From Muricoccus nepalensis (GTDB lineage: Bacteria; Pseudomonadota; Alphaproteobacteria; Acetobacterales; Acetobacteraceae), in contig NZ_RCZP01000051.1 of NCBI RefSeq assembly GCF_006438825.1, forward strand, positions 1 through 32,191: 32,191 nucleotides of DNA, written 5' to 3'. A program made the translations under genes and the position numbers. Of the stretch, positions 7,738-20,800 are shown in pieces. Each line of letters opens with the position of its first letter. The first letter of the stretch is position 1. The notes beneath the pieces are model-generated. The model did not search any database. It had not been told where the DNA came from and saw only the letters and a program-made list of their open reading frames with translations.

Positions 7738-8847
7738 CTAGGCCGCCTTCGTGCCGGTCAGCACGCCGCGGCGCACCTGGTCCTCCTCAATGCTCTCGAA
7801 GAGGGCGCGGAAGTTGCCCTCGCCGAAGCCGTCGTCGCCCTTGCGCTCGATGAACTCGAAGAAGACGGGGCCGATGACGTTGCCGGAGAAGATCTGCAGC
7901 AGCAGGCGGGCCTTGCGGTCCTCCACCACGCCCTCCCCGTCCACCAGGATGCCGTTCCGCTTCAGCCGCACGAGGTCCTCGCCGTGGCCGGGCAGGCGGG
8001 CGTCGACCTTCTCGTAGTAGGTCTCGGGAGGGGCGGGCATGAAGGCGAGCCCGGCCTCGCGCAGGCCCTCGATCGTGCCGTAGATGTCGTCGCAGCCGCA
8101 GGCGATGTGCTGGATGCCCTCGCCCTTGTACTCCCGCAGGTACTCCTCGATCTGGCTCTCGGCGTCCGCACTCTCGTTCAGCGGGATGCGGATGCGGCCG
8201 TCCGGGCTGGTCAGCGCGCGGGAGAAGAGGCCCGTGTACTCGCCCTTGATGTCGAAGTAACGGATCTGCCGGAAGTTGAAGATGCGCGCGTAGAAGTCGT
8301 ACCAGACGTCCATGCGGCCGCGGAACACGTTGTGGGTCAGGTGGTCGATGTAGTAGAGGCCCGCGCCCACCGGCCAGGGGTCGCGCGCGCCCAGCCACTC
8401 GAACTCGCGGTCGTAGGCGGAGCGGCCCTCGCCGTACTGGTCGATGAAGTAGAGCAGGGACCCGCCGATGCCCTTGATGGCGGGGATGTCGAGGGTCTTG
8501 TCCTCCGTCGCCGGCTCCGCGCCGTTCGCCACCGCGCGGTCGAAGGCGTGCTTCGCGTCCACGACGCGGAAGGCCATGGAGGGCACGCAGGGGCCGTGCG
8601 TCTCGGTGAAGCGCTGGGCGTGCGAGCCCGGCTCCTCCGTCAGCAGGTAGTTGATGTCGCCCTGGCGGTAGAGGGTGCTCCGCTTCGTCCGGTGCCGGGC
8701 GACGGGGGTGAAGCCCATCTGCCGGAACAGGGCGTGCAGCTTCTCGGGCTCGGGATGGGCGTACTCGACGAAGCCGAAGCCGTCGGTGCCAGCCGGGTTG
8801 GCCTCGGAGATGGTCGCGCGGGGAGCGTCGTGCGGGAAGGGACCCAT
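7738..8847 (-). CDS. hppD: 4-hydroxyphenylpyruvate dioxygenase
   Basis: 369 residues from ATG 8847, with GAGAGGACG just upstream. The enzyme converts 4-hydroxyphenylpyruvate plus O2 to homogentisate and CO2 in tyrosine catabolism. It has the two vicinal-oxygen-chelate domains of the family. The Fe(II) ligands are visible as His169 (YYIDHLTHNV), His247 (GEGIQHIACG) and Glu331 (VFFEFIERKG). The C-terminal gating segment GDDGFGEGNFRALFESIE is typical of bacterial HPPDs. Length is normal. A divergent Lrp/AsnC regulator shares its 124-bp upstream region, which holds two inverted repeats, so Lrp-type control by an amino acid such as tyrosine or phenylalanine is likely but inferred. No homogentisate dioxygenase gene is in the window. 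Confidence 0.97.
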   Translation of the reverse strand: MGPFPHDAPRATISEANPAGTDGFGFVEYAHPEPEKLHALFRQMGFTPVARHRTKRSTLYRQGDINYLLTEEPGSHAQRFTETHGPCVPSMAFRVVDAKHAFDRAVANGAEPATEDKTLDIPAIKGIGGSLLYFIDQYGEGRSAYDREFEWLGARDPWPVGAGLYYIDHLTHNVFRGRMDVWYDFYARIFNFRQIRYFDIKGEYTGLFSRALTSPDGRIRIPLNESADAESQIEEYLREYKGEGIQHIACGCDDIYGTIEGLREAGLAFMPAPPETYYEKVDARLPGHGEDLVRLKRNGILVDGEGVVEDRKARLLLQIFSGNVIGPVFFEFIERKGDDGFGEGNFRALFESIEEDQVRRGVLTGTKAA

Positions 8848-11800
8848 GGGAACGTCCTCTCTACGGTGTTCTGACTTGCCCCCATCCTATTGCGCCCCTC
8901 CCGCGCAAAGCGTGCAAAGAGGGGTCCCGCACGCGATTTTCCGCACGGTCCGTGCGTGCCATGCTGCCTTCATGCACGAACGCCTCGATCTCGACGCCAC
9001 CGACCTCCGGCTCCTCACGGCCCTGCAGGCGGACGGGCGGCTGACCAACCAGCAGATCGGGGAGCGGATCGGCCTCTCCCCCTCCCAGTGCTCGCGCCGG
9101 CGCCTGGCGCTGGAGGCGGCGGGGGTCATCCGCGGCTACCACGCGGAGCTGGCGGCGGGCCCGCTCGGGCTGCGGCTGCTCGTCTTCGTGACGGTGACCC
9201 TCGCGACCCACAGCCGCGACAACGCCCAGCGCTTCCGCGGGCTCGTCGGCCGGCTGGACGAGGTGCAGGAGGCCTACGCCATGACCGGCGACGCGGACTA
9301 CCTCCTCAAGGCCGTGGTGCCGGACCTCGCCGACCTCTCGGCCCTCGTGAACGACGTGCTGCTGCCGCACGAGAGCGTGGCGCGCGTGCGATCCTCCATC
9401 GTGCTCGACCGGCTGAAGGAATCGAACCGCCTTCCCCTGGCGGCGCTGCGCCGGGGGTGAGGGCGGGGCGGCACGCGGATTGCTACCTTCCCGTGCATGG
9501 GCTCCCGCTTGGAACAGGCACGTCGGCGAACCGGGGGCGGGCGGGCGTGAGCGCCGCGGAGAGGCCGTTCCTCTGGCGCGGCTACGACCAAGCGGCGCTC
9601 GACGCCCAGTACGACACCCACGCCGCGGCGGGCGCGGCCGGCATCGCGGCGCTGGCCCGGCTGCGGGCGCTGGCCCAGCGGAACCGCGGCGCCCTGCCGG
9701 TGCGGACCGACATCCCCTACGGCCCGCACCCCACCATGCGCCTCGACCTCTACCCCGTGGAGGGGGTGGACCGGCCGCAGCCCTGCCTGGTGCTCGTGCA
9801 CGGCGGGGGCTGGACCACGGGCAGCGCGGCCGGGGCGGGCTTCTGGGCGGCGCGGCTGCGGGAATGGGGCGTCTCCCACGCCGTGGTCGGCCACGCCCGG
9901 CGGCCCGGCGCGACGCTGGCGGAGATGGCCGCGCAGGTGGCGGAGGCCTGGCGCTTCCTCTGCCGGGAGGCGCCGGCCCTCGGGCTGGACCCGGCGCGCA
10001 CGCATCTCGCGGGCATCTCCGGCGGCGCCACCCTCGCGGCCCTGGCCGCCCTCTCGCTGCGGCGGGAGGCGCGGCCGGCCTCGCTGCTGCTGATGGGCGG
10101 CCTCTACGAGCTGGAGCCGGTGCGGCTCTCCTTCCTGAACAACCTGCTGTCCCTGAGCGCGGCGGAGGCGGCCGCCCTGTGGCCACGCGGCGGCGCGGCG
10201 CGGCTGCCCGGCCCCGTGGTCCTCGCCCATGGGGCGCGGGAGACGGAGGAGTTCCGCCGCCAGGCCCGCGACCTCGCCGCCCGCCTCGGCGCGCGCGCCC
10301 GGCTGATGGAGATCGCCGGCGCCGACCACTTCTCCCAGGCCGAGGCGCTGCTCGATTCCTCGACGCCCCTGGCGCAGCATCTGCACGCCCTGCTGACCAC
10401 GCCCCTGCCGGAGACCGCACGATGAGCGACATGGCCACCGCGGTGCGCGCCCTGCCCGCCCGGGAGGCGACGCCCGCGGCGATTGCGCCCTACGGCACGC
10501 TGATCGAGCCGGGCGCGGACGGCACGCCCTATGGCCGGGCGGACGCCGTGCTGGACCTCGGGCGGGGCACGCCGCGGCTCTACGTCATGCGCCTCGTGGC
10601 CCGGCCGATGCGCGTCACCGGCATCACGCGCCACGCCGCCGTCACGCAGTGCCTGGCCTCCACCCGGGGCGAGGACTGGTTCATCGTCCTCGCCGCCCCC
10701 GGCGACCCCGACGACGCGGCGGCGATGCCCGACCCCGCGGGGATCGAGGCCTTCCGCATCCCCGGCGGCACGGCGCTGGCGCTGCACCGCGGCACCTGGC
10801 ACGCGGGGCCCTATTTCGCCGAGCCCACCATGGACTTCCTGAACCTCGAGCTAGCGGACACGAACACCGCCGACCACCGCACGGTGCGCCTCGACCGGCA
10901 GTTCGGCGTCGCCCTCGACATCGTCCCCTGACCCGCGGCGCGCCTCGGCCGGGGCGGAAAGGGCCCACCCTTGCGCAACGCCGCGCCTTGACGCCCCCTT
11001 CCGACCCCGACCCACGGAGAGAGACGCGCGTGACCGATGCCCTGAACGCCTTCACCCCCGGCCCGCAGCCCCGCCTCGAGGGCTCCCCGGGCGGGCCGCT
11101 CTCCGGCATCGCCTTCGCCGCCAAGGACCTCTTCGACGTCGCGGGCTTCCCGACGGGCGCGGGCAACCCGGACTGGGCGCGCACCCATCCCGTGCCGGCG
11201 CGCCACGCCGATGCCGTGGCCGCCCTCCTCGCCGCCGGCGCCACGCTGGCGGGCAAGACGCACACGGACGAGCTCGCCTTCTCGCTGAACGGGGAGAACG
11301 CGCATTACGGCACGCCCGTGAACCCGCGGGCGCCGGGGCGCATCCCCGGCGGCTCCTCCTCCGGCTCGGCCTCGGCGGTGGCCGGGGGCGCGGTGGACAC
11401 GGCGCTGGGAACGGACACCGGGGGCTCGGTGCGGGTGCCGTCCTCCTATTGCGGGATCTTCGGCATCCGCACCACGCACGGCGCCGTGCCGGTCGGCGGG
11501 CTGGTGCCGCTGGCGCCGCGCTTCGACGTGGTCGGCTGGTTCGCGCGCGATGCCGGGCTGCTCGCCCGCGTCGGCCGCGCCCTGCTGCCGGCGGGGTCGG
11601 CCGCGCCGGTCACGCGGCTGCTCCGGCTCGAGGACGCCTTCGAACTCGCCGGCGAAGCGGTGACCGCCGCCCTGGCGCCGGCCGTCGCGCGGCTGGCCGG
11701 GCGCCTTCCCGTGGACTCCGCGCGGCTGGCGCCGGGGCCGGAGGGGCTGTCGGGCTGGTTCGGCCACTTCCGGGTCCTCCAAGGCCGCGACGCCTGGCGC

Positions 11801-14800
11801 ACGCACGGGGAGTGGGTGACGGCGGTGGAGCCCTCCTTCGGTCCCGGCATCCGCGACCGCTTCGGCTGGGCCGCGGGCCTGACGGAGGAAATGGGGGAGG
11901 CCGCCGAGGCCGGGCGCGCGGCCGCGCTCGCGGTGCTGGACGCGGCGCTGCCGCCCGGCACCGCCCTTCTCCTGCCCACCGCCCCCGGCATCGCGCCCCG
12001 GCTCGCCACCCCGGCGGCGGAGCTGGACGCCTTCCGGATGCGGGCCATGACCCTCACCTGCATCGCGGGGCTGGGCGGGCTGCCGCAGGTCTCCATGCCC
12101 GCGGGCACCCTCGACGGCTGCCCGGTCGGCCTCTCGGTTATCGGCGCCCGCGGGACGGACCTTGCCCTGATGGACGCGGTGGCGGACTGGGCGCTGCCCG
12201 TCGCCTGAGGGACGGCGCCGGGCCTCCCGCGCCCCCTTCCGGGGCCGGGCGGGGTATCGCGGCGCGCGCCCGCGCGTTACCCACCCCGACCCGCCCTTCC
12301 CGGCCGGCCCCACGGGGCGCGCGGCCCTGACCGGAGCCCCCCGATGGTCCTCAAGCTCTTCCGCATGCTGATGCCGCGGGACGACGTGTTCGTGACCGCC
12401 TTCGCCGCCCAGGCGGCCAAGGCCGTGGAGGCCGCGCGCGTCTTCCGCGCCATGCTGGCCGAGCCCGACCAGGCGCGGACCCACCAGGCGACCCTCAGCC
12501 GAATCGAGCGCGAGGCGGACGACATCAACCGCGCGACCATCCGCTCCATCCACCGGGTCTTCGTCACTCCCTTCGACCGCGCGGACATCCTCTCGCTCAC
12601 GAACGGCCTCGACGACGTGATCGACCTCATGAAGACCGCCGGGCGGCGGATGCTGCTCTACAAGGTCGCGGTGACGCCGGAGATGCTCGAGATCGCGGAC
12701 TGCGTGGTGGAAGCCTGCGAGCAGCTGCGCGACGGCATGCCGCTGATGGGCGACATCACCGGCAACGCGCGCGCCATCGAGGCGATGTGCGCGAAGGTGG
12801 ACGCCATCGAAAGCCGGGCGGACCTCGCCTTCCAGGCCGGGCTCGACGCGCTGTTCCACGGCAGCGACCCGGGGGGACCCTCGCCCGGCCACAAGCTGAT
12901 GGTGCAGATGGTCTACGAGGGCATCGAGGAGGTGGCGGATTCCTGCGAGAACGTCGTCGACCTCATCCAGGCCGTCGTGATCGAGCAGGTCTGACGGGCC
13001 CGCACGATGACCACGATGACCATCGGGTTGCCCTTCCTCATCGGGCTCATCGCCATCGCCCTCTTCTTCGACTTCCTCAACGGGCTGCACGACGCGGCCA
13101 ACGCCATCGCGACCGTGGTCTCGACCCGCGTGCTGTCGCCGGCGGTGGCGGTGGTGTGGTCCGCCTTCTTCAACTTCATCGCCTTCCTCTTCTTCGGCCT
13201 CCACGTCGCCGGCACCATCGGCAAGGGGATCGTGGATGTCGGCGTGGCGGACCCGCTGGTGGTGGGCGGCGCGCTGCTGGGGGCCATCGCCTGGAACCTC
13301 GCGACCTGGGCCTGGGGCCTGCCCTCGAGCAGCAGCCACGCGCTGGTGGGCGGGCTGATCGGGGCGGCGATGGCCAAGGCGGGGCCGGCGGCGGTCATCT
13401 GGGGCGGGGTGGGCACCATCGCGGCCTTCGTCGTCATCTCGCCGGTCCTCGGCTTCCTGCTCGCGCTGGCGCTCGTGCTGGCCACCACCTGGGCGGTGCG
13501 CCGCTCCACGCCCTTCGCAGTGGACCGGCACTTCCGGGTGATGCAGCTCCTCTCCTCCTGCCTGTTCAGCCTCGGGCACGGCGGCAACGACGCGCAGAAG
13601 ACGATGGGGATCATCGCCGTGCTGCTCTACTCCCAGGGCATGCTGGGGGCGGAGTTCCACGTGCCCTTCTGGGTGGTCATCAGCTGCCACGCCGCCATGG
13701 CAATGGGCACGCTGATGGGTGGCTGGCGGATTGTGCGCACCATGGGCTCGCGCATCACCGAGCTTCGCCCCATCCAGGGCTTCTGCGCGGAGACCGGCGG
13801 CGCGATGGCGCTGTTCGGCGCCACCTGGCTCGGCATCCCCGTCTCCACCACCCACACCATCACCGGCTCGATCGTCGGCGTGGGCGCGGCGCGCCGGGCC
13901 TCGGCCGTGCGCTGGGGCGTCGCGCGGCGGATCGTGTGGGCCTGGGTGGTCACCATCCCCGCCGCCGCCGCGGTCGGGGCGGCGGGGTACTGGCTGGGAT
14001 GGCTCGTCGCGGGCTGAGGGCGGCGCGCCCCCAGCCCCCGGCGATCAGTCCACGATGAAGAGCCGCGCCCCGGTGCGCGTGGAGGAGCGGTGCGCGGCGT
14101 CGCCGAAGTCGGAGACCTGGTAGCTCATGCCCGGGCGGAGCGTGAAGCGGCGGCCGTCGCGGAGCTCCGTCTCCAGCTCGCCCTCCAGCACCGTCAGCAC
14201 GTGGCCGCGGTCGCACCAGTGGTCGGCGAGATAGCCGGGCGAGTACTCCACCATCCGCACGCGCAGGTCGCCGGCGGCGAAGGTCCGCCAGGTGGCCTCC
14301 CCGGTTTCGCCGGCATGGCGGGTGACGGGGACGGCAGACCAGTCCGTCACGGTGAAGGGAAGCGCGGGGATCTTCACCGGCCGGCCCCGCCCGGGCGGAG
14401 GCCGAAGAAGCTCTCCGCGTTGCGGTGGTTGATCTTCAGCCGGTCCTCCTCGGGCATGTCGATGCTCTCCAGCACCTTGATGGTCTCGCGGATGTAGCCG
14501 GGGCCGCGCTCGGGATCGAAGGGGCAGTCGGAGGCGAAGAGGACCTTGTCGGCGCCGTAGAACTCCAGCCCGCAGACGGTCGCCGCGCGCGAGCCGAAGA
14601 CCGCGCTGTCGGCGTGCATGGCCTTGAAGTAGTCGAGCGGCCGCTTCTTCAGCCCGGCGAGCACGCCCGAGAGGTCCTCGTCCGTCGTGCGCTTGCCGAG
14701 CTGGTCCCAGCCGGGCCCGACGCGCCCCTCGAAATAGGGGACCATGGCGCCGAGGTGGTGGGCGAGGATCTTGAGATCCGGCAGCCGGTCCATCACGCCG

Positions 14801-17800
14801 CCGAAGACGAGGCGGGCCATGGCGGCGGAGGTCTCGTAGGGCCAGCCGAAGGTCCACCATATCTCGTATTTGGACTTCGGCTCGGTGACGTAGTCCGTCA
14901 CCTCGTTGCCGCGGGAGGGATGGAGGCAGACGGGCTTGCCGTGCTTCGCGGCCATCTCGAAGACCGGGAAGAAGCGCGCCTCGTCGAGCGGCGCACCGTT
15001 GATGTTGCTGTGGATCTGCAGCCCGTTGGCGCCGAGGTCGCGGAAGGCGCGCTCGGCCTCCCGCGCGGCCGCCTCCGGATCGTTCATGGGCAGGGAGGCG
15101 ACGTAGCCCGCGAAGCGGTCGGGGTGGCGGCTCACCAGCTCCGCCAGCCCGTCATTTGCGAGGCGCGCGAGCTCCACCGAGACCGCGGGCGGGCCGAGCT
15201 GCTCCAGCGGCGGCATGCCGAGGGAGATGACCTGCGTGTAGTCGTGCTGGCGGAACCCGTCCATCACGCGGAAGCGCTCGTCGAGGTCATAGATGGCGGG
15301 GATGCCGCGCATGCGCGACCCGATCCCGGCCCCCGCGCCCTCCAGCGTCAGGATGCGGTCCCAGAGGGCCTTGGGGAAGAAGTGGCAGAAGGCGTCGACG
15401 TAGCGCACGGCGTTTCCTCGGCATCTCTCGGGCCCTTGGCGGCCCCGCCGAGGATGGCGCCGGCGCGGGCCGGCCGCCAAGGGGGGCGGGTCAGGCGGGC
15501 GCGGGCGGCGGCCCGGCCAGCACCACCAGCCCGTCCAGCGCGCGCACCCCCTGCCCCTCCGGCAGCACCACCAGGGGGTTGATCTCGGCCTCCAGCAGCC
15601 GCTCCCCCGCGGCCGCCGCCAGGGCGGCGAAGGCGAGAATGGCGTCGGCGAGCGCGGCGCGGTCGGAGGGCGGCACGCCGCGGTAGCCGGAGAGGAGGGC
15701 GGCGGTGCGGAGCCCCGCGATCATCCCCTCCGCGTCCTCGCGGGTGAGCGGGGGCAGGCGCAGCACCGTGTCCTGAATCAGCTCCGCCGTGACGCCGCCC
15801 ATGCCCAGCAGGAAGACCGGGCCGAGCTGCGGGTCGCGGTGGAAGCCGAGGATCATCTCGATGCCGCCCCGCACCATCTCCTGCACGAGGAAGCCCTCGG
15901 GCGGCGGCGCGCCCGCGCGGGCGAGGCTCTCGAGCATGGCCGCCGCCGCGGCGGGCAGCTCCTCGGCGGGCAGGCCGACGCGCACGCCGCCGACGTCGCT
16001 CTTGTGGGGGATGTCGCGCGAGAGGGCCTTCAGCACGACCCGCGCGCCCAGCCCCTCCGCCGCGTCGAGCGTGCCGGCCGGGTCCGGCGCCACGGCCTCG
16101 CGCGTCACGGGGATGCCGAAGGCCTCGAAGAGAACCTCGCTCTGCGCCTCGTTCAGCCGCCCCGCGCCCATGGAGGCGAGCAGGGGACCCGGCGGGCCCG
16201 GCGCGGCCGCGGGCAGGGCGGGCACGGGCCGGGCCTGGAGGGCGGCGAGGACCGCGGCGCAGCTCTCCGGCGCCGCGAAGGAGGGGACGCCCCCGCCGTT
16301 CAGCCGCCGCGTGACCTCCGGCGCGTGCGGGCTGATGTAGCAGATCAGCGGCCTCTCCCCGCCCGCGGCGCGCTCGAGCACGGCGTCCGCGACCAGGCCC
16401 GGCTGGGCGACGGCGGAGGAGCCCACCACAACCACCGTCGCGTCGTAGGAGGGGCTGTCGAGCAGGGCGTCGAGCGCGCCGCGGAGGAGGTCCGGGCGCA
16501 GGCCTGCGAGGGTGAGGTCGACGGGGTTGCGCATCTCCGCCGGGTCCTCGCCGCGCAGCGCGGCCAGGCGGGCGGCCGTGGCGGGATCGGGCGGCGCGAG
16601 GTCGAAGCCGGCGAGGCCGAGGCTGTCCGCGACCAGCGCCCCGGCCCCGCCGGAGGAGGTGAGGATCGCCACCCGCCGCCCCCTCGCCCGCCGCCCGGGG
16701 ACGAGGGCCGCGGGGATGTCGAGCAGGTCGGCGAAGGTCTCGGCCCGGATGATGCCGCACTGGCGGAAGAAGGCGTCGTAGACCCGGTCCACCCCCGCCA
16801 GCGCGCCGGTATGGGAGGTGGCGGAGCGCGCGCCGGATTCGGAGCGTCCGATCTTGAAGACCACGACGGGCTTGCCCGCCGCGGCCGCGCGGAGGGCGGC
16901 GGCGCGGAAGGCCTCGGGCCGGCGCAGCCCCTCCATGTAGAGGGCGATGACGCGCGTGGCCTCGTCGTCGATGAGGTGCTCGACGAGGTCGGTGCTGTCG
17001 AGGTCGGCCTCGTTGCCGGTGGAGACGAGGCGCGCGAGGCCGACGCCCCGGTCCGCCGCGCGCGACAGCAGCGAGCCCAGCACGCCGCCGCTCTGCGAGA
17101 CGATGGAGACGGCGCCGGCCGGCAGCTCCGCCATGGCCAGCGCGCCCGAGGCAGAGAGGGTGATGCGGTCGGTCAGGTTCACGAGCCCGATGGTGTTCGG
17201 GCCGAGGAGCCGCATGGCGCCCGCGGCCTCGACGAGCGCGCGCTGGCGGCGGATGCCCTCCTCCCCCGCCTCGGCGTAGCCGCCGGCGAGGACGATGGCG
17301 GCGGCGGTGCCGCGGGCGGCGAGCGCGCGCACGGCCTCCTCGGCGCGGTCGTGCTCGAGCAGCACGATGGCGGCGTCCGGCGCCTCGGGCAGGGAGGCGA
17401 TGTCGGGGTGGCAGCGCAGCCCGGCGATCTCGCCGCCGCGCGGGTTCACGGGGAGGATCCGGCCCGGGTAGCCGTGGCGGAGAAGGTAGCTCACCGGCCG
17501 CGCCGTGAGCTTGCCGGGGTCGGCGGAGGCGCCGATGACCGCCACGCTGCGCGGGCGGAGAAGACGGTCGAGGGCCTTCATCGCGGCCCGCGGCGGCGGC
17601 GGGGCGTCGTCGGGAAGGCGGGCGCGGCGCGGCGCATGGCGGCACTCCTGCGCGCCCGGGCTCGGCCTGCCCGCCCGGCGCGTCTCAGCGCGAGGATGCT
17701 CCCGGCCGCGGGGCGGGGCCAGGGGGCCCCACGTCGGACCGGCAGGGTCAGGGGCGCGCGGCGGTGCCCTCGGGCAGCCAGGCCCAGGGGCGGCGGCCGC

Positions 17801-20800
17801 GGTCGGCCTCCGCGAAGGCCTCGATGGCCGCCGCGTGGCTCAGCGTCAGGTCCACGTCGCTCCAGCCGTTGAGCAGCTTCGTGCGCCAGACCGGGTCGAC
17901 GGCGAAGGTCCAGCGCCCCTCTCCCGCCGCGACGGTCAGGGCCTCGAGGTCCACCGTCACCTCCCGCCCGCCCGCCTCCAGCCAGGCGAGCAGCGCCTCC
18001 ACCGCCGCCTCCTCCAGCCGCGCGGGCAGGAGGCCGTTGTTGACGGCGTTGCTGCTGAAGATGTCGCCGAAGCTGGGGGCGATGACGCAGCGGAAGCCGC
18101 CGTCCACCAGCGCGTAGGCCGCGGCCTCGCGCGAGGAGCCGCTGCCGAAGTTGCGGCGGGCGACGAGGATGCCGGCACCCGCGCGCTCCGGCCGGTTGAG
18201 CGGGAAGTCGGGGCGCGGCGCGCCGTCCGGCCCGGCGCGGAGGTCGTGCAGGAGGAAGTCGCCGTAGCCCGCGCTGCGCGGGCGGCTCATGAAGCGCGCG
18301 GGGATGAGCTGGTCCGTGTCCACGTTCACGACGGGCAGCGGGCAGGCGGTGGCGGTGAGGACGCGAAAGGGCGTCATGCGGCGCGCCCCTCCAGCAGCGG
18401 GCGCACGTCGGTCAGGTGCCCGGTGACGGCGGCGGCCGCCGCCATGGCGGGGGACATGAGGTGCGTGCGCGACCCCTTGCCCTGCCGCCCCTTGAAGCTG
18501 CGGTTGGTCGTGGAGGCACAGCGCTCGCCGGGCGCGAGGAGGTCGCCGTTCATGCCGACGCACATGGAGCAGCCGGAATCGACCCATTCGAGGCCGGCGT
18601 CGATGAAGATGCGGTCCAGCCCCTCCTCCTCCGCCTGGCGCTTCACGGGGGTGGAGCCCGGGGAGACGAGGCCGGGCACGCGCGCCCGCCGGCCGGCGAG
18701 CACGGCGGCGGCGGCGCGCAGGTCCTCGATGCGGCTGTTCGTGCAGGAGCCGATGAAGACGCGGTCCACCGCGATGTCCGACAGGCGCTGGCCAGCGCGC
18801 AGCCCCATGTAGTCGAGGCTGTCCCGGATCTGCGCGGCGCGGGCGGCGTCCGCGGTGCGGTCGGGGTCGGGCAGGCTGGCGGTGACGGGCAGCGCGTCCT
18901 CCGGGGTCACGCCCCAGGTGACGACGGGGGCGATCTCCGCGGCGTCCAGCGAGACCTCGCGGTCGAAGGCTGCGCCCGGGTCGCTCGGGAGGGCCGCCCA
19001 GGCCTCGGCGGCCCGGTCGAGGTCCGCGGGCGCGAAGGGGCGGCCCCGGAGGAAGCGGACCGTGGTCTCGTCCGGCGCCACCATGCCGCAGCGCGCGCCG
19101 CACTCGATGGAGAGGTTGCAGAGGGTGAGCCGCCCCTCCATCGACAGGGCGCGGATGGTCGATCCCGCGTATTCCAGCGCGTGCCCCTGCCCGCCATCGG
19201 CGCCGAGCCGCGCGATGATGGAGAGCGCCACGTCCTTCGCGCCGATCCCCGGCAGGAGCGCGCCCTCCACCGTCACGCGCATCCGCTTCGGGCGGCGCTG
19301 CCAGAGGGTCTGCGTCATCAGCACATGCGCCACCTCCGACGCGCCGATGCCGAAGGCGAGCGCGCCGAAGGCCCCGTGGGTGGAGGTGTGGCTGTCGCCG
19401 CAGACGATCGTCAGGCCCGGCAGCGTCAGGCCCTGCTCCGGCCCGACGACGTGGACGATGCCCTGCCCCGGGCTGCCCAGGCCGAAAAGCCGGAGGCCGT
19501 GCCGCGCGGCGTTGTCCGAGATCTGGTCCACCATGCGGCGCACGCCCTCGTCGGCAATCGGCCCGCCACGGCCACGCGTGGGCACGTAGTGGTCGGCCAC
19601 GCCCACGTTCAGCGCGGGCCGCGCGACCGGGGCGTTGCGCGCCTTGAGCTGGTTGAAGCCGTGGTGCGAGCCCTCGTGGAAGAAGTGCCGGTCGATCCAG
19701 AGCAGCGCCTGGCCGTCCTCGCGCGTGAGGATCGCGTGGGCGTCCCACAGCTTGTCGAGCAGCGTGCGCGGGGCTTCCCCCATGCGTCCTTCCCCCATTC
19801 TTGCCGGCCCAGGATAGGCGTCGGAAAAGGCTTGATGCAATCGTCCTGTTCTGTAACCTAGACAGCCTGCGAGCTGGATTGAAGGACAGGAGGGACGGGC
19901 GGTTGAGCGCGGCGGTCGAACCTTTCAAGGCGCGCCGGATCTATCTGGTGCTGCGCGACCGCATCTCCAGCGGGGCCCTGGCGCCGGGCACCCGCCTGCC
20001 GGGGGAGCCCGACCTCGCCGCCGAGCACGGCGTCGCCCGCGTCACCATGCGCCGCGCCCTCGACCAGCTCGCCCGGGACGGGCTGGTGCAGCGCCGGCCG
20101 GGGGTGGGCACCTTCGTCCGCGGCGAGCGGGCGCTGCCGCCCACCGTCGTCGACTTCTCGGACGTCTTCACGCACCTGAAGGAGATGGGCCGGCGCACCG
20201 AGGTGCGGCTGCTCTCCTTCGGCTACGTCATCCCCGCGCCCGAGGTGGCGGCGGCGCTGGAATTGCAGGCGGGCGAGGCGGTGCAGCGGGCGGTGCGCGT
20301 GCGGCGGATGGCCGACGGCCCCTTCTCGCACCTGACCACCCACGTGCCGGGCCGGATCGGCCGCACCTACTCGGAGGCGGAGCTCGGCAGCCAGCCCCTG
20401 CTGGCCCTGCTGGAGCGGTCGGGGGTCGGCATCGGCCACGCGCGCCAGAGCATCGGCGCGACGCTCGCCGGGCCCGAGGTCGCCTCGGTGCTGGAGGTGG
20501 AGATCGGCGCGCCGCTGATCGCCCTCACGCGCCTCGTGCGCGACGAGGAGGGGCACCCGGTCGAGCACCTGCGCGCCCTCTACCGGCCCGACCGCTTCTC
20601 CTTCGAGATGCGCCTGCAGCGCACCGGCGCCGAGGGCGCGCGGCGCTGGAGCCCCGTCGCCCCTGCCGGCGCCGATGCGCCGGACCTCCCCGCCGGCGCC
20701 GAGGCGCCGGACGACCCAGCCACCAGCGGGCCGCGCGCCCGCGGAACCGCGAGAGGATAGCGCCGCCATGACGAATCCCCACGTTTTACGCCGCGCGCTG